From Corynebacterium riegelii (GTDB taxonomy: Bacteria > Actinomycetota > Actinomycetes > Mycobacteriales > Mycobacteriaceae), in NCBI RefSeq assembly GCF_016728505.1, contig NZ_CP068159.1:1922001-1986000 (forward strand): DNA of 64,000 nucleotides, in the 5' to 3' direction. Made by a program: the position numbers and the translations under genes. Positions 1 through 8,410 of the stretch are shown one piece after another; the first letter of the stretch is position 1, and the number at the start of each line of letters is the position of its first letter. Under the pieces are notes generated by a model that made no database searches, was not told the origin of the DNA, and was given only the letters and a program-made list of their open reading frames with translations.

Positions 1-357
1 CCGGTAAACCATTGCCCACTCATGCATGCCGAAGCAGTCAAAGTGTGGCGAGCGCTGCTGCGTTGCCCGCAAGAGTTCGCGGATACGCTGCATGTCGTTA
101 CCGCGTTTGGCCAGGAATTCGGTGGGGTTGAAGGAGGCGTTATCTGGGGCGTCGATAAGCAGAATGCCCAACCCCGGATGCCACCGCTCAAGCTGACTAG
201 CCCGCACCGGATAGTACTCAAAGAGGAAATCCCACACAGGGTGCTTCTCGCCGTGAGTGCGGCGCTGGCGATGCGGGACCGTATAGCGGCTGGCACGCTC
301 CAGATGAGCCGCCTGACGTGCCTGCCAGACCTGCGGGGGAAGACTAATCGTCTTCAT
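1..357 (-). CDS. Conserved actinobacterial protein, 3' end missing (often named 3-methyladenine DNA glycosylase)
   Basis: An open frame starts at ATG 357-355 and runs off the left edge without a stop, giving 119 residues (MKTISLPPQVWQARQAAH at the start, GMHEWAMVYR near the edge). The ATG overlaps the last 14 bp of the upstream CNNM gene, as expected for a coupled operon gene. From memory, the WDFLFEYYPVR and HEWAMVYR patterns match an actinobacterial family commonly labelled 3-methyladenine DNA glycosylase. That name has weak functional support, and no catalytic motif can be checked in this fragment. One copy of the recurrent GCTTATCGACG motif lies inside it, where it encodes LLIDA. Confidence 0.7.
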   Translation of the reverse strand, partial: MKTISLPPQVWQARQAAHLERASRYTVPHRQRRTHGEKHPVWDFLFEYYPVRASQLERWHPGLGILLIDAPDNASFNPTEFLAKRGNDMQRIRELLRATQQRSPHFDCFGMHEWAMVYR

Positions 358-1396
358 GCGTCCAGTCGGTCACGGTACCCACGTACTCCTCAATGATGTC
401 CTCGAGCGCGGCGACACCCACCAGCTCACCATCCACACGCACCTGCGCCATATGCGCCGAACGACGGTGCATACTTGTCAACGCATCATCCAGGGACTGC
501 GAGCCATCCACAATGCTCAACGGACGAATACGGCTGACCGGCACAAGCGCACGATCATCCTCCGCCGCAAGGAAATCCAAAATGTCCTTCACATGCACAT
601 AGCCAACCAACACGCCCGGCGCGCGCTCAACGGGATAACGCGAAAAGCCAGTCTCACGTACTGCCTCTTCGATCTCATCAAGGCGAATGCCGCGCGGGTG
701 GTACGCAAGGGTGCGCACCTCATCCAACGGGATCATCACCTCAGTGACACTGCGAGACTCCGTACGCAGGGCGTTGGCCAAACGACGCGTCTCCTCCGCA
801 TCCAGCAAGCCTTCCTCGTTGGACTCACGGATCATGGTGGCCAGCTGCTCCTGGTCCACCGTGGATTCCAGTTCATCGCGCTGTTCAATACCGAAGGCCA
901 GCAACGTCTTACGAGCCACCCAGTTCATCGCCTCTAGCAGCGGGCGCGTCAGGCGCATCCACACCGAAAAGGCCGGCACCAGTAGCATCGCGGTCTTCTC
1001 CGGGCCCGCAATGGCAATGTTCTTGGGCACCATCTCACCCAACAAAATGTGCAGGAACGAGATGATGATTAGTGCGATGACAAAGCTGATGGGGTGCAAC
1101 AGCTCCGACGGCAGACTTGTCGAGGCAAACGGCACCTCAATGTAATGGGCAATCGCAGGCTCGGCCACCTTACCCAGAATCAGCGACGCCACCGTGATAC
1201 CAAACTGCGCACCAGCCAAGTAGATAGAGAGGTGCTCCGTGGCGTAAAGCACGCCCTTGGCTTCCTTCTTGCCCTGGGCCAAGAGTGACTCAAGACGGTC
1301 ACGGCGCGAAGACACCAGTGCAAACTCCGCCGCGACGAAGAACGCATTCGCCAACAGGAGGACGACAATAAGCAAAACTGCAGTCACAATGCTCAC
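344..1396 (-). CDS. CNNM/DUF21 transmembrane protein with CBS pair
   Basis: This 350-residue membrane protein of the CNNM (DUF21) plus CBS type is often labelled hemolysin-like or CorC-like. Several hydrophobic segments fill residues 1-140, beginning MSIVTAVLLIVVLLLANAFF. A CBS pair follows (VMIPLDEVRTL, then YVHVKDILDF). The large C-terminal CorC/HlyC domain of its upstream partner is absent. The family is linked to Mg2+/Co2+ efflux or metal homeostasis; the substrate here is unknown. The GTG start overlaps the stop of the upstream paralogue by 4 bp (GTGA), so the two proteins are probably made together and may form a heteromer. Confidence 0.85.
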   Translation of the reverse strand: MSIVTAVLLIVVLLLANAFFVAAEFALVSSRRDRLESLLAQGKKEAKGVLYATEHLSIYLAGAQFGITVASLILGKVAEPAIAHYIEVPFASTSLPSELLHPISFVIALIIISFLHILLGEMVPKNIAIAGPEKTAMLLVPAFSVWMRLTRPLLEAMNWVARKTLLAFGIEQRDELESTVDQEQLATMIRESNEEGLLDAEETRRLANALRTESRSVTEVMIPLDEVRTLAYHPRGIRLDEIEEAVRETGFSRYPVERAPGVLVGYVHVKDILDFLAAEDDRALVPVSRIRPLSIVDGSQSLDDALTSMHRRSAHMAQVRVDGELVGVAALEDIIEEYVGTVTDWTHEDD

Positions 1397-2790
1397 AACG
1401 CACCGCCTTCCTGAAACGCTGCGGCTTGCTCAGGCGTGACGGGGGACAAGATGGCGCGCTCCACGCGGCGATCATCCATCACCGTCACGCGAGCCAGCCA
1501 GAAGCCGTCCGTGACGGTCTCCAGCTCCTCCTGAAAGCTCGTCGCCGTAAACTGCGGCAGCACAACCTTGTCGCCCACCTGCGGAATCCGACCAAGCGCC
1601 GACATGATCAGGCCACCAAGCGTTTCATAAGGCCCGTCCGGGGCGGCGTAGCCGGTTTTCTGCGTGAGCTCGTCAAGACGCACAAGGCCCGCAACCTCCC
1701 AGGAGGTGCCGAAGCGTTGGAAGTCGCGCTCGGATTCTGCGTCGTCGTACTCGTCGTACACCTCGCCGAGGATTTCCTCAACCACGTCCTCAATGGTCAC
1801 AAGGCCTTGAGTACCGCCGTACTCATCGGCCACCAGCACAACCTGGGAGCCGGCGGAGCGCACGCGGTTGAGCACTGCATCTCCATCGAGTGTGCCCGGC
1901 ACGAACGGCACTGGGCGTGCCATGGAGGCAAGCTTGGTGGTACTGCGCGCCTCACGCGGGACGTTGAACGCGTCCTTGATGTGGACCACGCCAATCGTGT
2001 CGTCCAGATCGCCGCGACGTACCGGGAAACGCGAGTGGCCGGACTCCTGCGCAAGCGCGATGAGATCCGCTACGGTGTCCTCCGCGTCCAGCGCTTCGAT
2101 GGTGGAACGCGGCGTCATCACCTCTTCTGCCGTGGTCTCGCCGAAACGCAGCGAGCGATCAATCACGGCAGCCGTCTCCGCGTCCAGGCCACCTGCCTCA
2201 GCCGAGTTGCGCACCATCGCGCCAAGCTCCTGGCCCGAGCGTGCCGACGCCAACTCATCCGCCGGCTCAATACCCATCTTGCGCACAATCCAGTTAGCGG
2301 AGGAGTTCATCGCCTTGATAAACCACTTGAACACCGCGTTAAACGCATTCACCGGCGGAACGACGAAACGAGCGGTGTGCAGCGGCTCTGTGATCGCGAT
2401 GTTCTTCGGCACAAGCTCACCGAACACCATGGAAAGCACCGTGGCCACCACAAGCGCAAGCACCAAGGCAACGGGGCGCGAGGCGCTTTCGCTCAAGCCC
2501 ACCAACTGAAGGAGGGGAGTGAAATACTGGCCGAGTACAGGCTCTGCCAAAAAGCCAGCGGCCAGCGTGGTCAGCGTGATGCCCAGCTGCGCACCGGACA
2601 ACACGAAAGACAGGTTGCTATGGCTGCGCGCCACTGCGCGCGCCCGGGCGTCACCCTTCTCACGTACGTGCGCCTCAATAGTGGAGCGCTCAAGGCCCGT
2701 CATGGCGAACTCGATAGCCACGAACAAGCCTGTGGATGCGGTGAGAAGCAGAAACCCGATAAGGGAGAGGATGGATATGAATATGTCCAT
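1393..2790 (-). CDS. CNNM/DUF21 transmembrane protein with CBS pair and CorC/HlyC domain
   Basis: The 465 residues form a full-length member: an N-terminal DUF21 membrane domain (about 1-190, MDIFISILSLIGFLLLTAS), a CBS pair around residues 200-330 (EVMTPRSTIEAL, HIKDAFNVP), and a C-terminal CorC/HlyC domain (VADEYGGTQGLVTIEDV). It is the longer paralogue of the gene immediately downstream and overlaps it by 4 bp. A role in divalent-cation transport or resistance is inferred from the family. No strong Shine-Dalgarno precedes the ATG, and the helicase gene ends 23 bp upstream. Confidence 0.87.
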   Translation of the reverse strand: MDIFISILSLIGFLLLTASTGLFVAIEFAMTGLERSTIEAHVREKGDARARAVARSHSNLSFVLSGAQLGITLTTLAAGFLAEPVLGQYFTPLLQLVGLSESASRPVALVLALVVATVLSMVFGELVPKNIAITEPLHTARFVVPPVNAFNAVFKWFIKAMNSSANWIVRKMGIEPADELASARSGQELGAMVRNSAEAGGLDAETAAVIDRSLRFGETTAEEVMTPRSTIEALDAEDTVADLIALAQESGHSRFPVRRGDLDDTIGVVHIKDAFNVPREARSTTKLASMARPVPFVPGTLDGDAVLNRVRSAGSQVVLVADEYGGTQGLVTIEDVVEEILGEVYDEYDDAESERDFQRFGTSWEVAGLVRLDELTQKTGYAAPDGPYETLGGLIMSALGRIPQVGDKVVLPQFTATSFQEELETVTDGFWLARVTVMDDRRVERAILSPVTPEQAAAFQEGGAL

Positions 2791-2813
2791 GGTGTGGTGC
2801 TAGCGCGAGCGCT

Positions 2814-4112
2814 TTAGCGTGAGTGTCTCCTCCTGCGTTGCTGGTTGTTGCGACGCTGGTTGTTTCGGCGCCGGTTGTGTTGCGGTTTGCCTGAAGACCG
2901 TGCGGGGGCTGCAGCACGCTGCGGCTGTCCCGGCGGTGGCAAAGGTTGCCCTTCAGGCTTTGTTGCTCCAGTAATTTTAATCAGCTCGGGGCTCAGCGGC
3001 TGTACTTGGACCTCCGGCGCGTCTACACCCGCCTTCTTCAACAGCGTTGCAACCTCTTTGCGCTGCTCATCCATCACCAACGTCACTACCGTGCCCGTGG
3101 TGCCAGCGCGGGCGGTGCGCCCGGCGCGATGCAGATACGCCTTATGCTCGGCGGGTGGGTCGATGTGGACGACCAACGAGACGTCATCAATATCGATACC
3201 TCGCGCCGCAATATCGGTGGCCACCAGCACGGGCGTCGAGCCGTCCGTAAACCCCTCGATTGCGCGGGTGCGTGCGCCCTGGCCCTTGTCGCCGTGCAGC
3301 CCTTGGGCGTGGATGCCAACGCGGCGCAACTTCTTTACTTGCCTGTCCACGCCATGCTTGGTGCGCATGAACATGATCGTCTTACCTTTACGCGCTGCGA
3401 TCTGCGTGACAATCTCGGCGCGCGTGTCCCGGTTGCCAACCAGCAGCCGGTAGTGCTCCATCGTGTCCACTGCAGCCTCCACCGGGGCGGTGGAATGGGT
3501 GACAGGCGAATGCATGTAGCGCTTGACCAGCTTGTCCACGTCCCCGTCCAGAGTCGCGGAAAACAGCAGGCGCTGCCCGCCGCTTGGCGTCATGTCCAGC
3601 AGTTTGCGTACCTGTGGGATGAAACCCATGTCTGCCATCTGGTCGGCCTCATCAAGCGCGGTGATCTCCACTCGATCCAGGTGTAGATAACCCTGGTTGA
3701 CCAGGTCCTGGGCGCGGCCCGGGGTGGCCACCAAAATATCTACCGGGGCGGCGAGCGCACGGATGTGGTGGTTGATATTCACGCCACCGACAACCTCAAT
3801 CACCCGCAGCCCAAGCGCGCCTGCTGGCTCCTCCAGCCGCTCCCGGATCTGGGTGGCCAGCTCACGCGTCGGTGCCAAAATAAGACCTCGGGGCTTTCCG
3901 CTTTTCGACGGCGCGCCTTCCAACCTCGCCGCCATCGGCAACCCAAACGTAAACGTCTTGCCGGAACCAGTCGGCCCGCGGCCAAGCACGTCCTTGCCCG
4001 CAAGCACGTCCGGGATCGCCGCCTGCTGGATGGGGAAGGCATCCGTGATGCCCTGTTTGTGCAGGACACGGACAATGTCGCGGGGCAGGCCGAGGTCGGC
4101 GAAAGAAGTCAT
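2814..4112 (-). CDS. DEAD-box ATP-dependent RNA helicase (RhlE-like)
   Basis: A 432-residue DEAD-box helicase that unwinds short RNA duplexes with ATP, probably in ribosome assembly or RNA turnover. Visible motifs are the Q-motif region (FPIQQAAIPD), Walker A GPTGSGKT (46-53), PTRELA, DEAD (154-157), FSAT, and HRAGRTARAG. The tail is very basic and rich in Arg, Asn and Gln, as in RhlE-type RNA-binding tails. The frame is open further upstream, but ATG 4112 was chosen: it aligns with the family N-terminus and TAGAAT lies 7 nt upstream (4125-4120), implying a leaderless mRNA whose -10 box overlaps the gnd stop codon. Confidence 0.92.
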   Translation of the reverse strand: MTSFADLGLPRDIVRVLHKQGITDAFPIQQAAIPDVLAGKDVLGRGPTGSGKTFTFGLPMAARLEGAPSKSGKPRGLILAPTRELATQIRERLEEPAGALGLRVIEVVGGVNINHHIRALAAPVDILVATPGRAQDLVNQGYLHLDRVEITALDEADQMADMGFIPQVRKLLDMTPSGGQRLLFSATLDGDVDKLVKRYMHSPVTHSTAPVEAAVDTMEHYRLLVGNRDTRAEIVTQIAARKGKTIMFMRTKHGVDRQVKKLRRVGIHAQGLHGDKGQGARTRAIEGFTDGSTPVLVATDIAARGIDIDDVSLVVHIDPPAEHKAYLHRAGRTARAGTTGTVVTLVMDEQRKEVATLLKKAGVDAPEVQVQPLSPELIKITGATKPEGQPLPPPGQPQRAAAPARSSGKPQHNRRRNNQRRNNQQRRRRHSR

Positions 4113-4122
4113 CCGAGAGATT

Positions 4123-5595
4123 CTAGTAGGACAACTCTTCGCGGTCACCCGACCACGCGGTATGGAACGTGCCCTCCATATCCACACGGCGGTAGGTGTG
4201 CGCGCCGAAGAAGTCGCGCTGGCCCTGAATCAGTGCCGCCGGCAGGCGCTTGGAGCGCAGCGAATCGTAGTAGGACAGGGAAGACGCGAACACAGGCACG
4301 GGCAGGCCGAGGCGGGTGGCGGTGACCACGATGCGTCGCCAAGCATCAACAAGCCCCTTTTCCAGCTCACCCTTGAAGTACGGATCAAGCAACAGGGAGG
4401 CAAGCTCCGGGTCGCGCTCATAGGCCTCAGTGATGCGGTTAAGGAACTGCGCGCGAATGATGCAGCCGCCACGCCAGATACGAGCCAGATCGCCCGGCTT
4501 GATGCCCCAGTTGTACTCCTGGGAGCCCGCGTTGATCTCATCGAAGCCCTGGGCGTACGCCACCAACTTGGAGGCGTACAGGGCGCGGCGCACATCCTCC
4601 ACAAACTCCTCGCGCGACACTCCCAGTGCCTCAAGCGTGGTCACATCGCCCGCAGGCAGGTTCGCGCTCTGGGCCGCCTCACGCTGCGCGAGCGCTGAAG
4701 ACAAGGCGCGGGCAAACACAGCCTCACCAATACCGGTCACCGGCACGCCCAGGTCAAGCGCTTCTTTCACCGTCCAACGGCCGGTGCCCTTTTGGCCAGC
4801 GGCGTCCACAATGATGTCAATGAACGGCTTGCCGGTACGCGCATCCACCTGGCGGAGCACCTCAGCGGTGATCTCAATCAGGTAGGAATCCAGATCACCC
4901 TTGTTCCACTCCGTGAAAATGTCCGCGATCTCCGCAGGCTCCAGCCCGGCAGCGTAACGCAGCAAATGGTAAGCCTCACCAATAACCTGCATATCCGCGT
5001 ACTCAATGCCGTTGTGCACCATCTTCACAAAGTGGCCGGCGCCATCCGGTCCGATGTGAGTCACACACGGTGTGCCGTCCACCTTCGCCGAAATATCCTC
5101 CAGCAGCGGACCCAAGGTCTCCCAAGACTCCGCAGGACCACCCGGCATAATTGACGGCCCACGCAACGCACCTTCCTCACCACCAGAAATACCGGCGCCC
5201 ACAAAGTGACGGCCCGTGGCAGCAACCTCCCGCTCACGACGGATCGTGTCCGTGAACAGGGCATTACCGCCGTCAATGATGATGTCACCCTCATCCATCG
5301 CCTCAACCAGCTGCGCGATCACAGCATCCGTCGCGGCACCCGCCTGCACCATGATGATCGCCTTACGAGGACGCTCAAGCGAGGCCACAAACTCCTCGAT
5401 CGTCTCAGCCGGAATGAAGCTGCCCTCATGGCCAAACTCCGCAACCACCGCGCGGGTCTTCTCCGGCGAGCGGTTATAAATAGCCACAGTGTGGCCCTTG
5501 GATGCGAAGTTACGCGCCAGGTTGGAGCCCATCACAGCCATACCAACAACGCCGATCTGAGCAAGGGAAGTATCCGAAGCAAGTGGGGTAGTCAT
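4123..5595 (-). CDS. gnd: 6-phosphogluconate dehydrogenase, decarboxylating
   Basis: Oxidatively decarboxylates 6-phosphogluconate to ribulose 5-phosphate, yielding NADPH, in the pentose phosphate pathway. The 490 residues have the usual length of the long form. The N-terminal Rossmann motif is GVVGMAVMGSNLARN, the substrate signature GISGGEEGALRGPSIMPGG is present, and the catalytic Lys lies in GAGHFVKMVHNGIEYADMQ. TACACT (5608-5603) stands 7 nt before the ATG, so translation is probably leaderless. It is divergent from the thioesterase gene, with 94 bp between the two start codons. Confidence 0.97.
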   Translation of the reverse strand: MTTPLASDTSLAQIGVVGMAVMGSNLARNFASKGHTVAIYNRSPEKTRAVVAEFGHEGSFIPAETIEEFVASLERPRKAIIMVQAGAATDAVIAQLVEAMDEGDIIIDGGNALFTDTIRREREVAATGRHFVGAGISGGEEGALRGPSIMPGGPAESWETLGPLLEDISAKVDGTPCVTHIGPDGAGHFVKMVHNGIEYADMQVIGEAYHLLRYAAGLEPAEIADIFTEWNKGDLDSYLIEITAEVLRQVDARTGKPFIDIIVDAAGQKGTGRWTVKEALDLGVPVTGIGEAVFARALSSALAQREAAQSANLPAGDVTTLEALGVSREEFVEDVRRALYASKLVAYAQGFDEINAGSQEYNWGIKPGDLARIWRGGCIIRAQFLNRITEAYERDPELASLLLDPYFKGELEKGLVDAWRRIVVTATRLGLPVPVFASSLSYYDSLRSKRLPAALIQGQRDFFGAHTYRRVDMEGTFHTAWSGDREELSY

Positions 5596-5689
5596 GCAGC
5601 ACAGTGTACGTGGCCGCGTTGGGCAACTGCGTCTCGGATTAGTTTCCGACTAGCCCACAAACCCCAACACCATACGTATAGTGACCGGC

Positions 5690-6073
5690 ATGGAAATTGC
5701 AGAGATCAACCGCATGAATACCGGATTCGCCCAAACCATCGGCATGGAAGTCACCGCTTGCTCCGAAGAAGAGATCAAAGCCCACATCGACGTGGGCCCT
5801 GAGCACCTCCAACCGGCAGGCATTGTCAACGGCGGCGTCTACGCGGCTATTGGCGAGACCCTCGGCAGCCTCGCAGCCATGTTCACCAGCCAGAAAGCTG
5901 CCGTGGGCATGAACAACAACACGGACTTTCTGCGGCCAGTGTCTTCCGGCCGCATTGAGGCAGAAGCGATCCCAGTCCACATTGGCCGCACCACGCACCT
6001 GTGGCGCATCGAAATGCGCAACAACGACAAATTGGTGGCGATCACCAACCTGAAGTTGATGATCAAGGGCTAG
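5690..6073 (+). CDS. PaaI-family hotdog thioesterase
   Basis: A 127-residue hotdog-fold acyl-CoA thioesterase of the PaaI/YdiI type, hydrolysing aryl- or acyl-CoA thioesters in the cytoplasm. The HLQPAGIVNGGVYAAIGET segment is the conserved active-site turn (HGG-like region followed by the catalytic acidic residue). The ATG at 5690 is preferred over the in-frame GTG at 5681, because TATAGT (5677-5682) then sits 7 nt upstream, fitting a leaderless promoter. The substrate cannot be told from sequence. It is convergent with corA. Confidence 0.88.
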   Translation: MEIAEINRMNTGFAQTIGMEVTACSEEEIKAHIDVGPEHLQPAGIVNGGVYAAIGETLGSLAAMFTSQKAAVGMNNNTDFLRPVSSGRIEAEAIPVHIGRTTHLWRIEMRNNDKLVAITNLKLMIKG

Positions 6074-6082
6074 CTACCCAGC

Positions 6083-7156
6083 CTAGAGCCAGTGGTTCTT
6101 CCGGAACCACCAGAACATCACTGCCATCGCGCTGAGCATGACTAACAGTGCGGCCGGGTATCCAAACGCCCAACCTAGCTCCGGCATGTTCTCAAAGTTC
6201 ATGCCGTAAATACCCGCGATCAGCGTGGGCACTGCTGCCATACCAACCACAGCCGAGATCGTGCGCATGTCCGCGTTTTGCTGCATGCTCACCTTCGCTA
6301 CCGAAGCGTTCAGCAGGGAAGACAGACGCTCATCAAAGCCCGAAACGCGATCCGAGGCAATTGTTGCGTTGTCCTGTACGTCGCGGAAGTAGGATCGCAG
6401 CGCTTTGCGCACCATGTCCTTGTTATTGGTCAGGCCGTTTCGAAGCGCAGGCGCCAGCGGGTCAATGGCGTGGCGCATCTCCAAGATCTCACGCTTGTAG
6501 TTGTAGATCTTGTCAATGTTGATCTGGCGCTTCGGCGTGAACACCTCGTTTTCCAGCTCATCCACGTCCTGGCTCAGGTATTCCGCGACCCGCAGATAGT
6601 TGTCCACCAAGTAGTCCGCCACAATCCACGCAACCGCACTGGGCCCAAGGACAACGAGGTCTTCTTCCGCCTCCAGCTGGGCAGTCAGATCCGGCAGTGG
6701 TGCGTTGTGGCGAATGCTTACCGCAAAATTCGGTCCCGTAACCACCTGCACCTCGCCGGTGGAAATGATCTCACGGGCGTCCGCTACTTCTTCGTCATCG
6801 CGGTAGTGCACGGAGCGCACAACCATAAACAACTGCTCGTCGTAGCGTTCGATCTTGGGACGCTGGTGGGCGTCCAACACATCGTCCACAATCAGGTCAT
6901 CAATATCGAAGATGCCGGCAAGCCGCTCCATCTGATCCTCAGTGGGGGATTTCAGTGACAACCACACAAACGCGTTCTCGTGCTGCTGCACAATTTCCAT
7001 TGCCTGGTTGACGCGAATATTGCCGGGCAGACGCTTGCCGTCTACAAACACCCGGCAGAAATCCATCGAGCGTTCAATAGGCACCCGGATGGGCGTACCC
7101 GAAGGGGGCTCAGGTCTTTTCGGTCGCGGTCGCGTAAGTGGAATGCGTGGCGGCAT
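6083..7156 (-). CDS. corA: CorA-type Mg2+/Co2+ transporter
   Basis: A CorA-family channel for Mg2+, Co2+ or Ni2+. A long cytoplasmic domain is followed by two C-terminal membrane helices, with the signature YGMN at the end of the first and a conserved acidic loop (FENMPELGW). Of several in-frame starts, ATG 7156 is preferred because GGAG and a purine-rich stretch lie just upstream and a -10-like TAGTAT/TATTAC region sits near 7210-7235, downstream of the pflA stop. This gives about 357 residues, near the family norm. The N-terminal 30 residues are Pro/Arg rich. Confidence 0.9.
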   Translation of the reverse strand: MPPRIPLTRPRPKRPEPPSGTPIRVPIERSMDFCRVFVDGKRLPGNIRVNQAMEIVQQHENAFVWLSLKSPTEDQMERLAGIFDIDDLIVDDVLDAHQRPKIERYDEQLFMVVRSVHYRDDEEVADAREIISTGEVQVVTGPNFAVSIRHNAPLPDLTAQLEAEEDLVVLGPSAVAWIVADYLVDNYLRVAEYLSQDVDELENEVFTPKRQINIDKIYNYKREILEMRHAIDPLAPALRNGLTNNKDMVRKALRSYFRDVQDNATIASDRVSGFDERLSSLLNASVAKVSMQQNADMRTISAVVGMAAVPTLIAGIYGMNFENMPELGWAFGYPAALLVMLSAMAVMFWWFRKNHWL

Positions 7157-7245
7157 GGGCTCCAAGCCCCCTTTCATTGGATCAAGGGGAGGGCGCTCCC
7201 GAGGCGCTCTCAACGTAATAGGTGATACTACGCGCAGACCCCGGG

Positions 7246-8121
7246 TTAGAAAACTGTCAGGCCACGGGAGCGAAATACTGAACGCACATGTTCCAAAGAT
7301 TCCGCTGTCGGGGGAGTCGTGTCCTCCAACTGGTAGTCCAAACCAATCTTCTTCCACTTGTCCGCGCCCATGTTGTGAAAGGGCAGGACCTCTACACGCT
7401 CAACGGTGCCTTTCCAGCGTGCGACGATGTCAGCGACCTGCTGCACGTTGTCCTCACCATCCGTCAGGCCCGGCACAAGCACGAAACGTACCCAGACCTT
7501 TTTGCCCTTTGCGTGAAGACGATCACCGAAATCAATCGTCGGCTGCAACTGCCGTTCAGTGACGTGCTCATAGGTGTTCGGATCACCAGACTTGACGTCC
7601 AAGAGGAACAGGTCGATGTTGTCCAAGTCCTCGTCCGTTAGTCGCGCGCCCAAGTAACCGGAAGTATCAACCGTGGTGTGCACGCCCGCGTCATGCACCG
7701 CCTTGAGCAAACGACGGGTAAACGCGATCTGGAACAGCGGCTCACCACCCGACAGCGTTAACCCGCCACCGGAGGCGTTGAACACAGGTTTGTAGCGTAG
7801 GACGCGCTTTACTACCGCGTCGATACGCTCCAAAGTGCCCTCTTTCATCTCCATCGTGTCCGGGTTGTGGCAGAACTTGCACCGCAACGGACAACCAGAC
7901 AAGAAGAGCGTCAAACGGGTGCCGGGGCCGTCAACCGCAGTCACCAACTCCCACGAGTGGATCAAGCCGATCTCGCCGGTACGGCGTGCGTCGAGCAACT
8001 CCGGACGGGTGATCTCCAAATCATCCGTGGATAGCCCACCTAAACCGGCAGCGACGCCGCGCACACGCTCACCCTGTTCGGGCTGAAGCGTGACAACGCC
8101 GCTGGTGCCATCAAACGCCAT
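7246..8121 (-). CDS. pflA: Pyruvate formate-lyase activating enzyme (radical SAM)
   Basis: A radical-SAM enzyme that installs the glycyl radical on pyruvate formate-lyase. The 291 residues carry the CX3CX2C cluster motif in SGCPLRCKFCHNPDT and the GGEP motif (LSGGEPLFQ). The ATG abuts the stop codon of the grcA-like gene with no gap, so it is the last gene of a pflB-grcA-pflA operon. Its substrate here should be the separate 83-residue glycyl-radical protein rather than a domain of PflB itself. Confidence 0.95.
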   Translation of the reverse strand: MAFDGTSGVVTLQPEQGERVRGVAAGLGGLSTDDLEITRPELLDARRTGEIGLIHSWELVTAVDGPGTRLTLFLSGCPLRCKFCHNPDTMEMKEGTLERIDAVVKRVLRYKPVFNASGGGLTLSGGEPLFQIAFTRRLLKAVHDAGVHTTVDTSGYLGARLTDEDLDNIDLFLLDVKSGDPNTYEHVTERQLQPTIDFGDRLHAKGKKVWVRFVLVPGLTDGEDNVQQVADIVARWKGTVERVEVLPFHNMGADKWKKIGLDYQLEDTTPPTAESLEHVRSVFRSRGLTVF

Positions 8122-8373
8122 TTACGCGCCCTGGTGGAAGGTACGGGAAATGACGTCGCGCTGCTGCTCCTTCGTCAGCTTGACAAAGTTCACGGCGTAG
8201 CCGGAAACGCGCACCGTCAGGTTCGGGTAGTTCTCTGGGTGCTCCATCGCATCTTCAAGCGTGGACTCGTCCAACACGTTGATGTTGGCGTGGTACAGGC
8301 CAGACTCCATGTTGTTTGCAGCACGGGATGCCTTCATGGAGGCGAGACGCTCGTCAAAAGTAGGGGTAGACAT
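8122..8373 (-). CDS. grcA: Stand-alone glycyl-radical domain of pyruvate formate-lyase (GrcA-like)
   Basis: This 83-residue protein equals the C-terminal end of a conventional PFL. The glycyl-radical loop RVSGYAVNF has Gly58 as the radical site, followed by [19 protein letters not shown], which closes the PFL family. It has its own ATG with a clean Shine-Dalgarno (AAGGAGCAC, 8 nt before ATG) and lies 37 bp after the pflB stop. It is therefore a genuine separate gene and not a frameshifted tail. E. coli GrcA (YfiD) is a repair subunit for damaged PFL, and T4 phage has a similar protein; here it must be an obligate subunit because PflB has no such domain. Confidence 0.93.
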   Translation of the reverse strand: MSTPTFDERLASMKASRAANNMESGLYHANINVLDESTLEDAMEHPENYPNLTVRVSGYAVNFVKLTKEQQRDVISRTFHQGA

Positions 8374-8410
8374 TGTTCGAAGTGCTCCTTTATCTGTGTG
8401 AAGTGGGGGA

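Noticed and set aside
22..396. Plus-strand 124-codon frame at the left edge
   Set aside because: Antisense to the partial minus-strand gene, which has a family-like sequence and a coupled start overlapping the CNNM stop.
1426..2817. A 463-codon plus-strand open frame opposite the CNNM/CBS gene
   Set aside because: His/Arg-rich composition with no recognisable motif. It lies exactly antisense to a well-supported gene and is typical of G+C-rich shadow frames. The same holds for the plus-strand frames at 27677-28984 and 29521-30771, antisense to pafA and dop.
8374..8410. Frameshift or sequencing error splitting one pfl gene
   Set aside because: The gap contains a good Shine-Dalgarno and an ATG in the right place, and the upstream part of the small frame does not resemble PFL. 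The split is therefore a real gene boundary.
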